DNA of 64,000 nt from Catenaria anguillulae PL171 (Eukaryota; Blastocladiomycota; Blastocladiomycetes; Blastocladiales; Catenariaceae), in contig MCFL01000002.1 of assembly GCA_002102555.1 (NCBI GenBank), positions 248,001 to 312,000 of the forward strand. The letters are read 5' to 3'. Below the pieces are notes generated by a model, which was not told the origin of the DNA, made no database searches, and saw nothing but the letters and a program-made list of their open reading frames with translations. Shown piece after piece: positions 23,879-34,713 of this stretch (positions are counted from its first letter, which is position 1; every line of letters begins with the position of its first letter). The translations under genes and the position numbers were made by a program.

Positions 23879-25088
<1,210 letters not shown>

Positions 25089-25769
25089 GTTGCGATTTGC
25101 TTTTCCGTTTTCTTTCGCGCGCGCGTGTTTGCGTGTGGGCCCGTGATGATGATGGCGGCGGCAAGCAAGTAAGCACAGTGTGGTGTGGTGGTTGGTGAAG
25201 GATGATGTCCTTCCTCGCAACCGTTTTTTTTTTCTCTTTTCCTAGCCTTCTCCCTCACCCACCACCTTCTTCTTTTCCCCCCCTTCCTCCTCCCTTCCCC
25301 CTCCGTCTCTCTTGCGTGATCCAAGTTTCTTTTGTTTTCGCTTTCCCCTCGTTTTCCTGGTTACCTCGATTGATGTTTATTACTTCGATCTAGTCGCTCG
25401 ACTGTCGCTAGTCCAGTCGGCGCATTTATAATGTGTATACAAACACCATTTGATATCTGACTTGATGCCGGAATATCCTCATCGCCTCGATATCTTTACT
25501 TCTACTGAATCTCACGTGCGGGTTGCTGTTGACGGACAGGGCCCGCAAGCTTGGAATGCATGGAAGGCTCTGCCATGTCCTCGTGTGCATAGTAAGTGAT
25601 CCGTCCGATCCGTCCATCTCCAATGAAGACGGGTCCCAGCCGTGATCTTGAAGTGGGTTGCTCGCATCATCACCGTAACCTTCTGGCAGTAGGTAATTCA
25701 TACCCACCAACGACACCAATGTAACCCAGCGCAGTCACATCAACATCGACGACCACCACCACCAACGCC
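25089..25769. other. 3' flank of GAPDH with polypyrimidine tract, then MED7 upstream region
   Basis: A T/C-rich stretch (about 25222-25340, including runs of T, C and CTT) lies in the presumed GAPDH 3' UTR. No gene is visible before the MED7 ATG. Confidence 0.45.
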
Positions 25770-26735
25770 ATGGCCACCCCGCAGACACGCACCCACCAAT
25801 CGGTTCGCAGCACCCCGTTCGGGGTGCACACCCACACGCACACTGGTGGGCATGGCCCCGCAACCACTCACACGTACACGGGACCGGGCGGGCCCGCCAG
25901 CTCTCAAGCAGGCGGCAACTCACAAGCTCCCTATCCCGGGGTTGGTGGGGGTGTCGGCGGCCCCGCCCGCGGCCTCTTCCCTCCACCACCGCCCTACTAC
26001 CAGCACTACACGCACGAAAACCTGCAGTTGGCCGCCGAACGCCAACGGCTTGAATCCGAAGGGCACGACCCTTCTGCGCACGCAACCGACCACCCACTCC
26101 CTCCGCTCGCCCCGCCGCCTCCGCTCACGGACGCCTACTCGATTCTCAGCACCTCCTTCCACCCGACCTACGTGCGGCCCACACTCGCTTCCGCAGGTAT
26201 TCCAACGCTGACCTCGACCCCACCGCTGCCCAAACCGCTCGAAATCCGAAAACTCGTCCTGTCTGCCGCACTGCAACACGCGCGCCTGCTGGACGCCCTT
26301 GCCCGCGATCCACAATCCGAGATTGCGTCTCTGGCCGTCGACCGGTTGCAGGCCATTTTGGTCAATGCCATGCACATGCTGGGCGAGTACCGCGAGCATC
26401 AGGCATTGGAGACGCTCCGGTTGGCCATGGACAAGACTGTGTGGGAGTCGAGGCAGGTCAGTACCACCCTCAAGGGTACAGAGGCGGGCGCCAGGGAGGT
26501 TATTGCGCAGGTTCTCGGTTTACTGCATCAGGGTGGTGGGCAAGGGGACAAGGAATCAGAGGTGGAGCGCGAGGCAGGGAGGGTGGTTGAGCGGAGGCGT
26601 CGAGCGGAACTTGATGGCATGGAGGGAATCGAGGGAGGCGAAGACCAGAGCGAGGAAGTCAAGGCGAGCCAGGTCGAGTGGTGGGCAAGGCAAGATACGG
26701 ACCAATTGCTTTGGGACGCAGTCAAGTCGGTGTAA
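25770..26735 (+). CDS. MED7: Mediator complex subunit 7
   Basis: Middle-module subunit of Mediator, which bridges activators and RNA polymerase II. Single exon, 321 aa. The signature LFPPPPPYYQHYTHENL (about 68-85) is the hallmark MED7 start motif. EIRKLVLSAALQHARLLDAL and the helix AVDRLQAILVNAMHMLGEYREHQALETLRLAM (written here in two overlapping parts: ILVNAMHMLGEYREHQ and HQALETLRLAM) match the MED21-binding region. Compared with family members, it has a His/Thr/Gly-rich N-terminal extension of about 65 residues and an acidic C-terminal tail. The start context is ccatgg at 25770. It converges with the first carbonic anhydrase gene about 100 nt away. Confidence 0.88.
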   Translation: MATPQTRTHQSVRSTPFGVHTHTHTGGHGPATTHTYTGPGGPASSQAGGNSQAPYPGVGGGVGGPARGLFPPPPPYYQHYTHENLQLAAERQRLESEGHDPSAHATDHPLPPLAPPPPLTDAYSILSTSFHPTYVRPTLASAGIPTLTSTPPLPKPLEIRKLVLSAALQHARLLDALARDPQSEIASLAVDRLQAILVNAMHMLGEYREHQALETLRLAMDKTVWESRQVSTTLKGTEAGAREVIAQVLGLLHQGGGQGDKESEVEREAGRVVERRRRAELDGMEGIEGGEDQSEEVKASQVEWWARQDTDQLLWDAVKSV

Positions 26736-26838
26736 GTCCAATTGCGCTTGTGTGTGAATGACGTTTTTTCAAGATACCCAACATAAAGTAATCTCGAGTT
26801 AATTCGCCCAACTCCCAACTTACATTCTCCACCCTCTT

Positions 26839-27957
26839 TCATATCCAACTCGCTAACAGCCACACAGCTGCCGCCGCTGCCCCGCTCATGATCACAGTGG
26901 GTGCCAACGATGCGGTCGCTGAAGTCCCAGACGTCATGCTCTGGCAACTATTGAAGTGCTTGCCTGACGTTGCATTTGGCCGCCGATGTCCAAGCAGGTC
27001 TTGATTCTCCTGGGGCGGGCGGGCACTAAATCCGACAGTCCGCGCCAGGCGCCGGATCTGTAGCCGGCCAAGTTGCAAAGGCGCGGCAGCAACGATCCAT
27101 CGTACATTTTCGTCACAGTTGGGACTCTGCCCATTGAGTCCGTTGAGATTGCTCAGCAATTTGTTGTTCTGGATTGATGGATACACACAAACTCACATAC
27201 CGTCAAACTGCCGTTGTACGAGTAGAACCCACCCCTTGCAAGCAACTCGAGCAGCACATGTGTCGCCGTAAACTTGTCCTTGTGTGCCTCCGACTCGCCC
27301 TCATGAATGGGCACCTCGTCAAAGAGCACTTGAAACTCGGTGTGGTTTGTATCGGAGGCCTCGATCAAGTAGGTCAGCACAGCCGTATGGCCCGATGCCG
27401 AAGTATGGTAAAAATGCCATTCCGCATCAAAGGGCATGTTGTCGACATGGTGCTCGCTTGGCGTGTGAACTATGTATTAATATAGTATTGAATTGGGCAC
27501 ACGTGGCAATGTGCCAGTCAGGCACGTTCAACGTGAGTATAGCTGGTGGGAAATCCAACGCACTGTGGAACTGAATGAGGGAATACTCTATTCCATTGAC
27601 GACCATTCCCCTTCTGACTCCATCCGCAGGCGTCCACCGGACGGTATGTCCCAAATTGCTCACATTGACCGCATTCATGGCCGGCATCGACACATTCACT
27701 CGCCAGTCGCTGCTGCCGGCCCCCGGGCACCCGTGAACCGTGTCGAGGCTTGAATCAAAGTTGACGGGCGATTGCTGCTTCCCCTCCTTGCACATGCGAT
27801 ATTCGGGGCGAATGTCGCCCCAGTGCGAGGGTCCGTTGAGAGGGCCATAACCCCAATCAGAGTGTGGGGCGGTACTGTCGGCAGTTACGAGCTGAATCGG
27901 GATGAGAATGACCAGCAGAGCACAGACTGTAATGAGGGGTTGTTGAAACATGTCCAT
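26839..27957 (-). CDS. Alpha-carbonic anhydrase, tandem copy 1
   Basis: Secreted zinc enzyme interconverting CO2 and bicarbonate. Three exons: 27957-27564, 27469-27201 and 27126-26839 (316 aa). Donors are GTGCGT and GTATGT. A signal peptide is visible (VCALLVILIPIQLVTA); the mature start WGYGPLNGPSHWGD and GKQQSPVNF are family marks. Splicing recreates IQFHIHTPSEHHVDN with two zinc-ligand His; the third lies in AEWHFYHTS. The active-site gatekeeper region reads GSLT/SPNCDENVRW, with Asn replacing the second Pro of the common TPPC. The C-terminal hydrophobic segment (MSGAAAAAVWLLASWI) suggests GPI anchoring. First of three alpha-CA genes in a row on this strand. Confidence 0.92.
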
Positions 27958-28567
27958 AGAATAGAGATTGTTGAAGCAGAGTATAGTATTTAATGCTGAT
28001 GAAGATGGCATGAGAGGTTTCCAATGTGTTCGATCAGACCAGCCGGGGGGACAGGCCGTTGGAGTGGGCCATGAGCATGTTATGTACGCCCATTCAACTG
28101 TTGCCAGATCCCATATGTCATGCGGAACTGACGTTAACCAAAACTTTGTCGGCGCTTTGAAGGTCAACACGGCGGCATCCGATGCTGGTGTGTCCCGATT
28201 GGGCGGCCGACACCTCATGATGAAACCATTCCCACTCGATTTCGGTGCACATGATGAGAATGCATCGAGTAGATCTGTGGCCGGGCTCAAATGTGGCGGA
28301 GTAGTTCGCTATGGAGCTTGCTGGGGTCGCGACCTAGAAGGCGGCGGGCCATGCTGTTCCCTCACCATGATATGACGCGTCGGCGACTCGCGAACAATGA
28401 GAACAAGCACCAAAAAGATGAGGAAATCAAGGGTACAATGTATTATGAATGGTATGGAGAAGAGTAATCAAAGAAGTCGGTATGGTTCGATTCATTAAAG
28501 GCAAGTCGATCAAGCAAGTCGTCTTCATCCAGTCTTTTCCCGTCACGATAGCTGCCGCTGCCATCCA
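27958..28567. other. Intergenic between CA copies 1 and 2
   Basis: Promoter of copy 1 and 3' UTR of copy 2. No ORF with recognisable features. Confidence 0.4.
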
Positions 28568-29724
28568 TTACAGCCAGCTCGCCAAGGCCCAAACCACAAG
28601 GAAAGCAACTCCACATCCGACCGTGCGTGACGCACGCACAACGTCAGAGGATGACTTTTGGTCGCCGCCATTGAGGTGGCTGGGCGCCGATGTTGAATTC
28701 TGTCGCTGTGATGACGAGCGCCGATGACGAAGCAGGTCCTCGTTTACCTGAGGTGGGCGGGCGCTGAACCCGACTGTCCGTGCGAGTTGCTTGATTTGCA
28801 GTCGACCAAGTTGCAAGGGCGATGCAGCAACGACCCATCGTACATTATCGCTGCATGGCGGGCTCTGCAAGTTTGGATCGGGAAAGTGAGACGCATCATC
28901 ACTCATTTGAATGATCTTACGAGTGCACGCATACCGTCAAGCTTCCGTTGTACGTGAAATACCCGCCCTTGCCCAACAAGTCAACCAGCACATTGGTCGC
29001 AGTGAACCTGTCTGTGTCCATTTCCGAGTCGCCTTCTTCCTTGGGCACGTCGTCAAGCACGGCTTGGAAATCCGTGTTATTTGCGTCGGTCGCCTCAATG
29101 AGGAAACCGAGTACGGCGAGATGGCCAGATGTTGACGAATGGACAAAGTGCATTTCGGCGTCATAGTACATGTTGTCAATGCGGTGCTCCGAGGGGGTGT
29201 GGACTGTCGGAACGTGAGCACATCGTCAGCAGGACAACTGGCGACACGGTGACCTGGTCATCAGATTGCATACCATGAAACTGGACCAGGGAATACGCAA
29301 CATTGCCCACATTCATGCTCCTTCCAACTCCGTCTGCGGGCGTCCACCGAACCGTATGCCCCAAGTTGGTCACATTAACCGCACTCATGGGTGGCATTGT
29401 CACGTTGACGCGCATTTCATTTTCCTCCTTTGTGCCAGCTGCATCCCCGGATTGCGCGTCCGCGTTCGAGGCGTTGACTCCGTGAATCGCGTCCAGTTTG
29501 GACTCAAAGTTGACGGGCGATTGCTGCTTCCCATCCTTGCACATGCGATACTCTGGTTTGAGGTCGCCCCAGTGTTCGGGCCCGTTGGACGCCCCGTAGC
29601 CCCAGTCGGGTTGGGCCGCAGTGCTGTCGGCGAGGGCGAGCGGCGTTGGGTTGGACAGAAAAAGGGCGACGGGCAGTACGGCAACTGCAAGAAACGCGAG
29701 AGGAAGATGCTGGGCACGCTTCAT
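28568..29724 (-). CDS. Alpha-carbonic anhydrase, tandem copy 2
   Basis: Three exons: 29724-29274, 29203-28935 and 28864-28568 (338 aa). Donors are both GTATGC. Both introns are in the same places and phases as in copy 1, and exon 2 is 269 nt in both genes, so this pair arose by tandem duplication. Signal peptide: FLAVAVLPVALFLSNPT. Zinc-ligand motifs: VQFHVHTPSEHRIDN and AEMHFVHSS. The gatekeeper stretch is GSLT/SPPCSDNVRW. An insertion before the first intron (NASNADAQSGDAAGTKEE) is not in copy 1. The hydrophobic C-terminus (VGCGVAFLVVWALASWL) suggests GPI anchoring. Likely an active cell-surface enzyme. Confidence 0.92.
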
Positions 29725-30338
29725 GGTCTAGGATGTGAGCTGGGCGGGATAGATCTGATCCGGTGTATGAACGCTCTTGGAGGGCGACGAAAGGCGTTTG
29801 CAATTGAAATGTATTAGACGAGGAAGGTTTGCCGAATTCCGCCGTGTCGCTGAGGTGGGCAGCGCCAGCTCTTTATACGCCGAGCTATCCGCCGTCCCGC
29901 CCTGCCGGTGCTCTTCGAGTCGGGAAACAACTTTCGACAATACAGCAATTCCGAGCTGGCGTCATCGCATATCAAACTTTGCACCGACAGGGTTGAAGGG
30001 CCGATCACGGCATGTATTCCCACGTTCAGTTAGGCAGAGAGTGGGCGCTTATACGAAAAGGGTAGGACACGAGAAGGCAAGGCTGGGATCTCGAAGCATG
30101 GAGGGATTCTGGAATGCTCAAACGCCGCGTCGCACCGGTAAAAAACTGGTGGAACGTGAACAGCTTGTATGTATTTACTATTGGGTTTGCACGAATCGGG
30201 TCATAGGTGTGTGTAGATTCCGGCCAATAATGAGTGGTGTATATAGAGACAAAATGGGTAGATGTGATATGTACAAGTAACAACTCGATCCATCAGTGGT
30301 TATGATACAAAAAGGTGGTGCCCTCCAAGGTGTGTTTC
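29725..30338. other. Intergenic between CA copies 2 and 3
   Basis: Holds the TATA-like site listed separately. No gene seen. Confidence 0.4.
29871..29877 (-). promoter_or_regulatory. TATA box of CA copy 2
   Basis: Minus-strand TATAAAG about 147 nt upstream of the copy 2 ATG, a spacing close to those of the GAPDH and MFE-2 TATA boxes in this window. Confidence 0.55.
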
Positions 30339-31701
30339 TTACACAAGCACAGTCAACCCAACTGCCACCGCACTCACGAGCATCCACCCGCTCGCTCGAC
30401 TGACACTTTGAACTGCCCCATTGGCCGACTCTTCCTCGAGCGCACCGGCCTTCTTCTTCTTAGGATCAGGCAAAGGCTTGTCCAAATCCTCCTCCTCTTG
30501 TCGCTTCTTCTCCGCCTCGGCCTTTTTCTTGTCCTCCTCAGCCTTTTTCGCTTCCTCCTCGGCCTTCTTCTTGTCCTCCTCTTCCTTTTGCTTATCCGCA
30601 ACCGGCGCAGCCGTTGGCTCTGCCGCAGCTGACGACTTTGACGACGAGGTCGGCACGGCCGTCAACGTTGGCCGAGCAGACGTCGCGGTGGCGCGCGCCG
30701 TGCCCGTGGCCGGTCGTCCCGTCGCAGTTGCACGCTTTGTGGCCCCGGCAGTCCCTGTACTTGCCTTTGCGCCGCCGCCATTCTTGCCGCCGGCCCCGGA
30801 ACTCGACACGTTCTCGTTAAACATGGTTGGCCGTGACGTGAACCCAATCATCTTTGAAAACGTGTGCAGCTGCGCAGCCGACATCTTGATGGGCGTCTTT
30901 GGAATCAGCCACGACACCGATTCCGTACACGGCGGCGTTGTCAGCGACCCCATGTAATTGAACGCGGGCCCCCGTGTTGCATTGACAAACTCGGCGGTAT
31001 CCAGCAACATGGCATTGAGCGCAACAGACGTTTCGGGCTTTGCGGGCAGCCTACTCAACACGCCAGCCCATACCGGGTTGTCGTTTCGCGTCTCTTCAAT
31101 GAACACGCCAACAACGGCCGTCTTGCCGTCGGGCGTGCCGTGGACCAGATGGACTTCGCCAGCAAAGTACTCGCCATTGATGCGATGTTCCGAGGGCGTG
31201 TGCACGTGGAATTGCTGCAGCGTGTACTGGTCGCCATTGAGGGCCATGCCACGTTGTTGCGAGTCCTTGGGCGTGAATTCCAGCGTGTGCCCCGTGTTTT
31301 TGATTTCGAACGAGGACATGGAGGGTAGTTGGAAGTTGGAGGGAATCACGTTGGGCTTGGCGTCCGTAGGGGCTAGGTTGATGGGCGATTGTTGCTTACC
31401 GGTGCCGCAAGTGGCAAACTCGGGCGAGAGTGACGCCCATTTGGATGGACCTACATATGAACGCGTCCGCGTGTATGCAGCGGGTTGGTGTGAGTCGTGA
31501 GTCAAGGTGACAATGGTGCGAACAGAAAGGCATAAGCCAAGCCATGAAGGCGTACATACCGTTGAGTGCTTCGTATCCCCAGTCCTTTGCGCCGACTGCA
31601 GCTGCGGTCGCAAGTGTTGGCATGGATGCCAGAGAGGAAACAAGGGCAAGGGCAGAAAGAGCAGCGACCGTCAAGGCCTGGGTCGAGGAACGACGCGACA
31701 T
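30339..31701 (-). CDS. Alpha-carbonic anhydrase, tandem copy 3, with Lys/Glu-rich stalk
   Basis: Two exons: 31701-31560 and 31450-30339 (417 aa from MSRRSSTQ; an in-frame ATG at 31743 is an alternative). The single intron (GTATGT, 109 nt) splits EALNG/PSKWASL, a position not used in copies 1 and 2, and their introns are absent here. Catalytic motifs are canonical: LQQFHVHTPSEHRINGEYFA, GEVHLVHGT and GSLTTPPCTESVSW. After the catalytic domain come a Gly/Ala/Thr-rich linker, a highly charged Lys/Glu stretch (about 325-375, with KKKAEEEAKKAEEDKKK) that could form a long helix, and a hydrophobic C-terminus (SGWMLVSAVAVGLTVLV) fitting GPI anchoring. A more distant paralogue of the other two. Confidence 0.92.
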
Positions 31702-32711
31702 GTTGGATATGATGAGGAGGGGTACGGGTATGGGAATGATCAAGTTGGGTGCCTGCCAGAGGACTTTTGATAAAGGAAATGAAGGATGATGATGACGCCT
31801 CAGGCGGTTGTTGGTCGCGGGTGTGATGCTCTGAAATGGAGGGGGTGGGATGCTCGGCGATATTTATGTTGGGCCAAAGCGACGTTGGCAAAAGGTAGGG
31901 AGGGGATGAATTTGCCTCGATCCTGGCCAATCCGCAGGCCATGATCCGACATCGGCTTGAGCTCCCGCACCTTGTTTCCCACATCAAATCGCTATCGAAG
32001 TCGTCGCATTCCATCATGATATTGCATCGGGCTTTCCAATATTCCATCTCGCACCATAGAATCTCTGGGACATCAGGACTTGGGTCACGCAGATCCGCCT
32101 CGAGTCCGCCTAGCTAGCTCGGCGCATTGCGTGGAACGTGGCGTGTGTTGTCAGCGCACATGTGCGAGGGTTCGGGCTTGTCGGATGGAAGGCGGAGACA
32201 CATGCTGGCAGCATCTGGCGATATGGCGTGAAGCGTTCCTTGCCTCGGTGGAATTTACCTGTCAACGAATGTTCATGAGAGAAGCCGCAAATGAGTTCAT
32301 TGGCCTAGATTCATGACATGATGGGCGCTGCAACGTTGGACCGCGTGAAACAGCATGTGAATGGCGGGGATCGACGTGGTCCGTCGATGTAGGACACGAT
32401 CGCTCTTTTCGTCATTTCAACAGCATGTGTGGTCCTCCCTTGCTTGACCTTCCCGTCCAAGGAATGACCCGGAAGAGAACGCATATGCATGGTAGCGTAA
32501 CAGCACCGAAAGGGGCCTAAACGAAACAGTAAATACTCAAAGTGATTGTATTCAACGAAGAAATAAATAGACACATGTCTGCCATGTACATAACCATAAC
32601 AAGACCAAAACATGAGGGGAGAAAGGGTAGGGTAATAAGAAAGGGAACCAAAGGATCAACAAGTAGGTGCTTAAAACCAAAACACATACTCGCAAACCAA
32701 AAACCAATATT
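31702..32711. other. Intergenic, no gene seen
   Basis: Promoter of CA copy 3 (minus-strand ATAAATA at 31861-31867, about 160 nt upstream of its ATG) and 3' flank of the HSF-type gene. No supported ORF. Confidence 0.4.
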
Positions 32712-34262
32712 CTAATCCAAAGCAGGTGCCTTGTCGATGGTCTCGTCCGTACCGGCCGCCAGCTGCTCTTCGGCAGCATCCACGTCCATCTTGTCGTCAT
32801 TGGCCACTAGCTGCACATCCTTGGCGTCTTCCTCAACCGCACGCCGCTTGCGCGGCGACTTGCTGGGCGACCGACTACGCCTCGAGCCACCCACTTCGTC
32901 TGCACCAGCTGCGGCGGCAGATACGGATGCGGGTGCCGACGACGCGTTTGGAGACATGGGCGGCATGCCTTGAATCGGAGGCAGCACAACAGGTGTTCTG
33001 GCGCTTGTAGCACTTGCCGGATACATGTGCTGCTGTTGGGCATGGTGATGGTATTCGGCATACGCGTGCATGCCTGGCTGTGGGTACCCGTGCGGCGGCA
33101 AGTGCTGACGGTACATGTGTGAGGCATCAAATGGCGAGTGTGCGCCTGGATACCCTGCACCAGGGTGGTACATGGCAGCGGCAGCGGCCGCGGCAGCTGC
33201 AGCAGCTGCAGCAGCGGCATTGGACGACGACGACGACGACGAGGTCGACGATGCGCTGCGTGCTGTGGACGAAGAGGTTGGGGCACCAGGAGGGTAGGCA
33301 AATGCGGGAGCAGAGGCGAACGGGTGCAAGAGGGCGGTCGGAGGCGGTGCGTGGGAATGCACGTGACCGTGCACAGACGAAGCGCCAGAGGCAATGAGCC
33401 GGGCCTCGCGAACAAGGGCAATGGCTTCGGCGTGGTCGGCGGCCGCGGCCGTGGCAGGGATCATGCGTTCGAGGAGTTCAGACATGCGTGCAACGACCGA
33501 GGCAAGGCGCACGACCGATTCCAAGGTGGCCGGGTCGACGGCGGTCGATGGCGATGGGTGCGTGTTGCCAGAAGGCGATTGCGTTCGTGTCCGTTTGCGT
33601 GAAGAGACGGTGGTGGCGGGCTGATCGAGGGGTTGGTCGGCCGCGGTTTCAGTGCCATTGATGGTGGCCGCTTCCGGAGTAGACGCGGCAGTCGGGTGAG
33701 CATGGTTGGAGGCGGGCGTGCGGCGCTTGATTTGCGACAAGAGATGAAGCTCGCCGCGCTTGAAGGACGGATGGCGGAACTCCCAAACTTGCTCGACCTT
33801 TGGCATGACACCCGCAGGGTTGTCTGCAGCGGCAGCAGCCACGGCGGCGGCGGCGGCAGCAGCAGCAGCAGCGACTTGCTGCTGGTTCTGGTTCTGGGTG
33901 TGGGTCTGGTCTTGGCCCTGGTCCTGGTCCTGGCCTTGCTCTTGGTCTTGTGGCGCCGCAGCGGCGGCAGCAGCGGCGGATCCAGGGGCGGGGGCCTCGC
34001 CGTTGGGGACCAGCGAGAGGGAGACGGGGGTGAAGGTGAACTCGCCAATGTGCTTCTTGAAGCCGTACATGTTGAGCTGGCGCACAAAGGACGAGAAGTT
34101 GGAGTGCTTGAAGCACCGCGGCAGCACGCGGCGCGAAAACTCGGCCGGGTTGGTAACCCGGAACCCGGCACCGTCGGCCGTCCATGTAATCACGTCGGCG
34201 TTGCAGGGCGCCTCGAGCATGGCGTACAGCTTGTGGACAAAGGTTGGGCTGCTGTTGGTCAT
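32712..34262 (-). CDS. HSF-type transcription factor with expanded wing loop
   Basis: Single exon, 516 aa. The heat-shock-factor DNA-binding domain starts at residue 6 (TFVHKLYAMLEAPCNADVI), with ITWTADGAGFRV and the recognition helix FSSFVRQLNMYGFKKH. The closing part of the domain (VWEFRHPSFKRGELHLLSQI) appears only about 85 residues later. The gap is filled by Ala runs and a Gln/Asp/His/Asn-rich tract in the wing position. Downstream are a helical segment (ESVVRLASVVARMSELLERM), poly-Ser and poly-Ala tracts, and a basic nuclear-signal-like run (SPSKSPRKRRA) near the C-terminus. It could be Hsf1-, Sfl1- or Mga1-like; no Skn7 receiver domain is present. Stress-response control is a family expectation only. 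Confidence 0.87.
   Translation of the reverse strand: MTNSSPTFVHKLYAMLEAPCNADVITWTADGAGFRVTNPAEFSRRVLPRCFKHSNFSSFVRQLNMYGFKKHIGEFTFTPVSLSLVPNGEAPAPGSAAAAAAAAPQDQEQGQDQDQGQDQTHTQNQNQQQVAAAAAAAAAAVAAAAADNPAGVMPKVEQVWEFRHPSFKRGELHLLSQIKRRTPASNHAHPTAASTPEAATINGTETAADQPLDQPATTVSSRKRTRTQSPSGNTHPSPSTAVDPATLESVVRLASVVARMSELLERMIPATAAAADHAEAIALVREARLIASGASSVHGHVHSHAPPPTALLHPFASAPAFAYPPGAPTSSSTARSASSTSSSSSSSNAAAAAAAAAAAAAAAMYHPGAGYPGAHSPFDASHMYRQHLPPHGYPQPGMHAYAEYHHHAQQQHMYPASATSARTPVVLPPIQGMPPMSPNASSAPASVSAAAAGADEVGGSRRSRSPSKSPRKRRAVEEDAKDVQLVANDDKMDVDAAEEQLAAGTDETIDKAPALD
33175..33243. repeat. Trinucleotide-rich tract (GCA/GCC and GAC) in the HSF gene
   Basis: Imperfect GCA/GCG repeats followed by six GAC units. 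On the coding strand they give poly-Ala and poly-Ser. Likely length-variable between strains. Confidence 0.7.
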
Positions 34263-34713
34263 GTTGGATGTTGGATGGTTGCCGTTCCGTTCAAGTTGAC
34301 AGCTGAAGTTGCTTGATCACTGTTTCTGTTCTGTTTGGACGGGATATGTATAAAGATGTAAAGAGGGAAGAGAAGTGAAGCGAAGACGAAGACGAAGACG
34401 AAAACGAAAACGAAACCGAAAGCAAAGGAAGCGACATGGAGGGGCGGTGCCACCTTTTTAGCTGTTTTCCTTTTCCCTTCTGCCGCAGCCCATGGAAGCG
34501 TCCGAAAACGTCAGCAGCCAATCTCCGGAAGCCAAGGAACTGGCTTTTGCACCACCGGACGCGAGGGACCCAATTTGGAAGCCCAGGAACGTGACCCGAT
34601 GACCACCGAAGCTAGCTCGAAGCCCCCAGCGCCAAGCAACTCTGGATACGAGGCACGTGCCCTGCATCCAATCAGCTTCCGACATTGGTCCAGAACATTC
34701 CTCAATACACAGC
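34263..34713. promoter_or_regulatory. Bidirectional promoter with purine-rich hexamer repeat
   Basis: Intergenic stretch between the divergent HSF gene and the disordered-protein gene. A repeat of cgaaga/cgaaaa units runs at about 34379-34428, inside the HSF leader if transcription starts upstream of it. A minus-strand TTTATAC element is at about 34347-34353. Confidence 0.4.
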
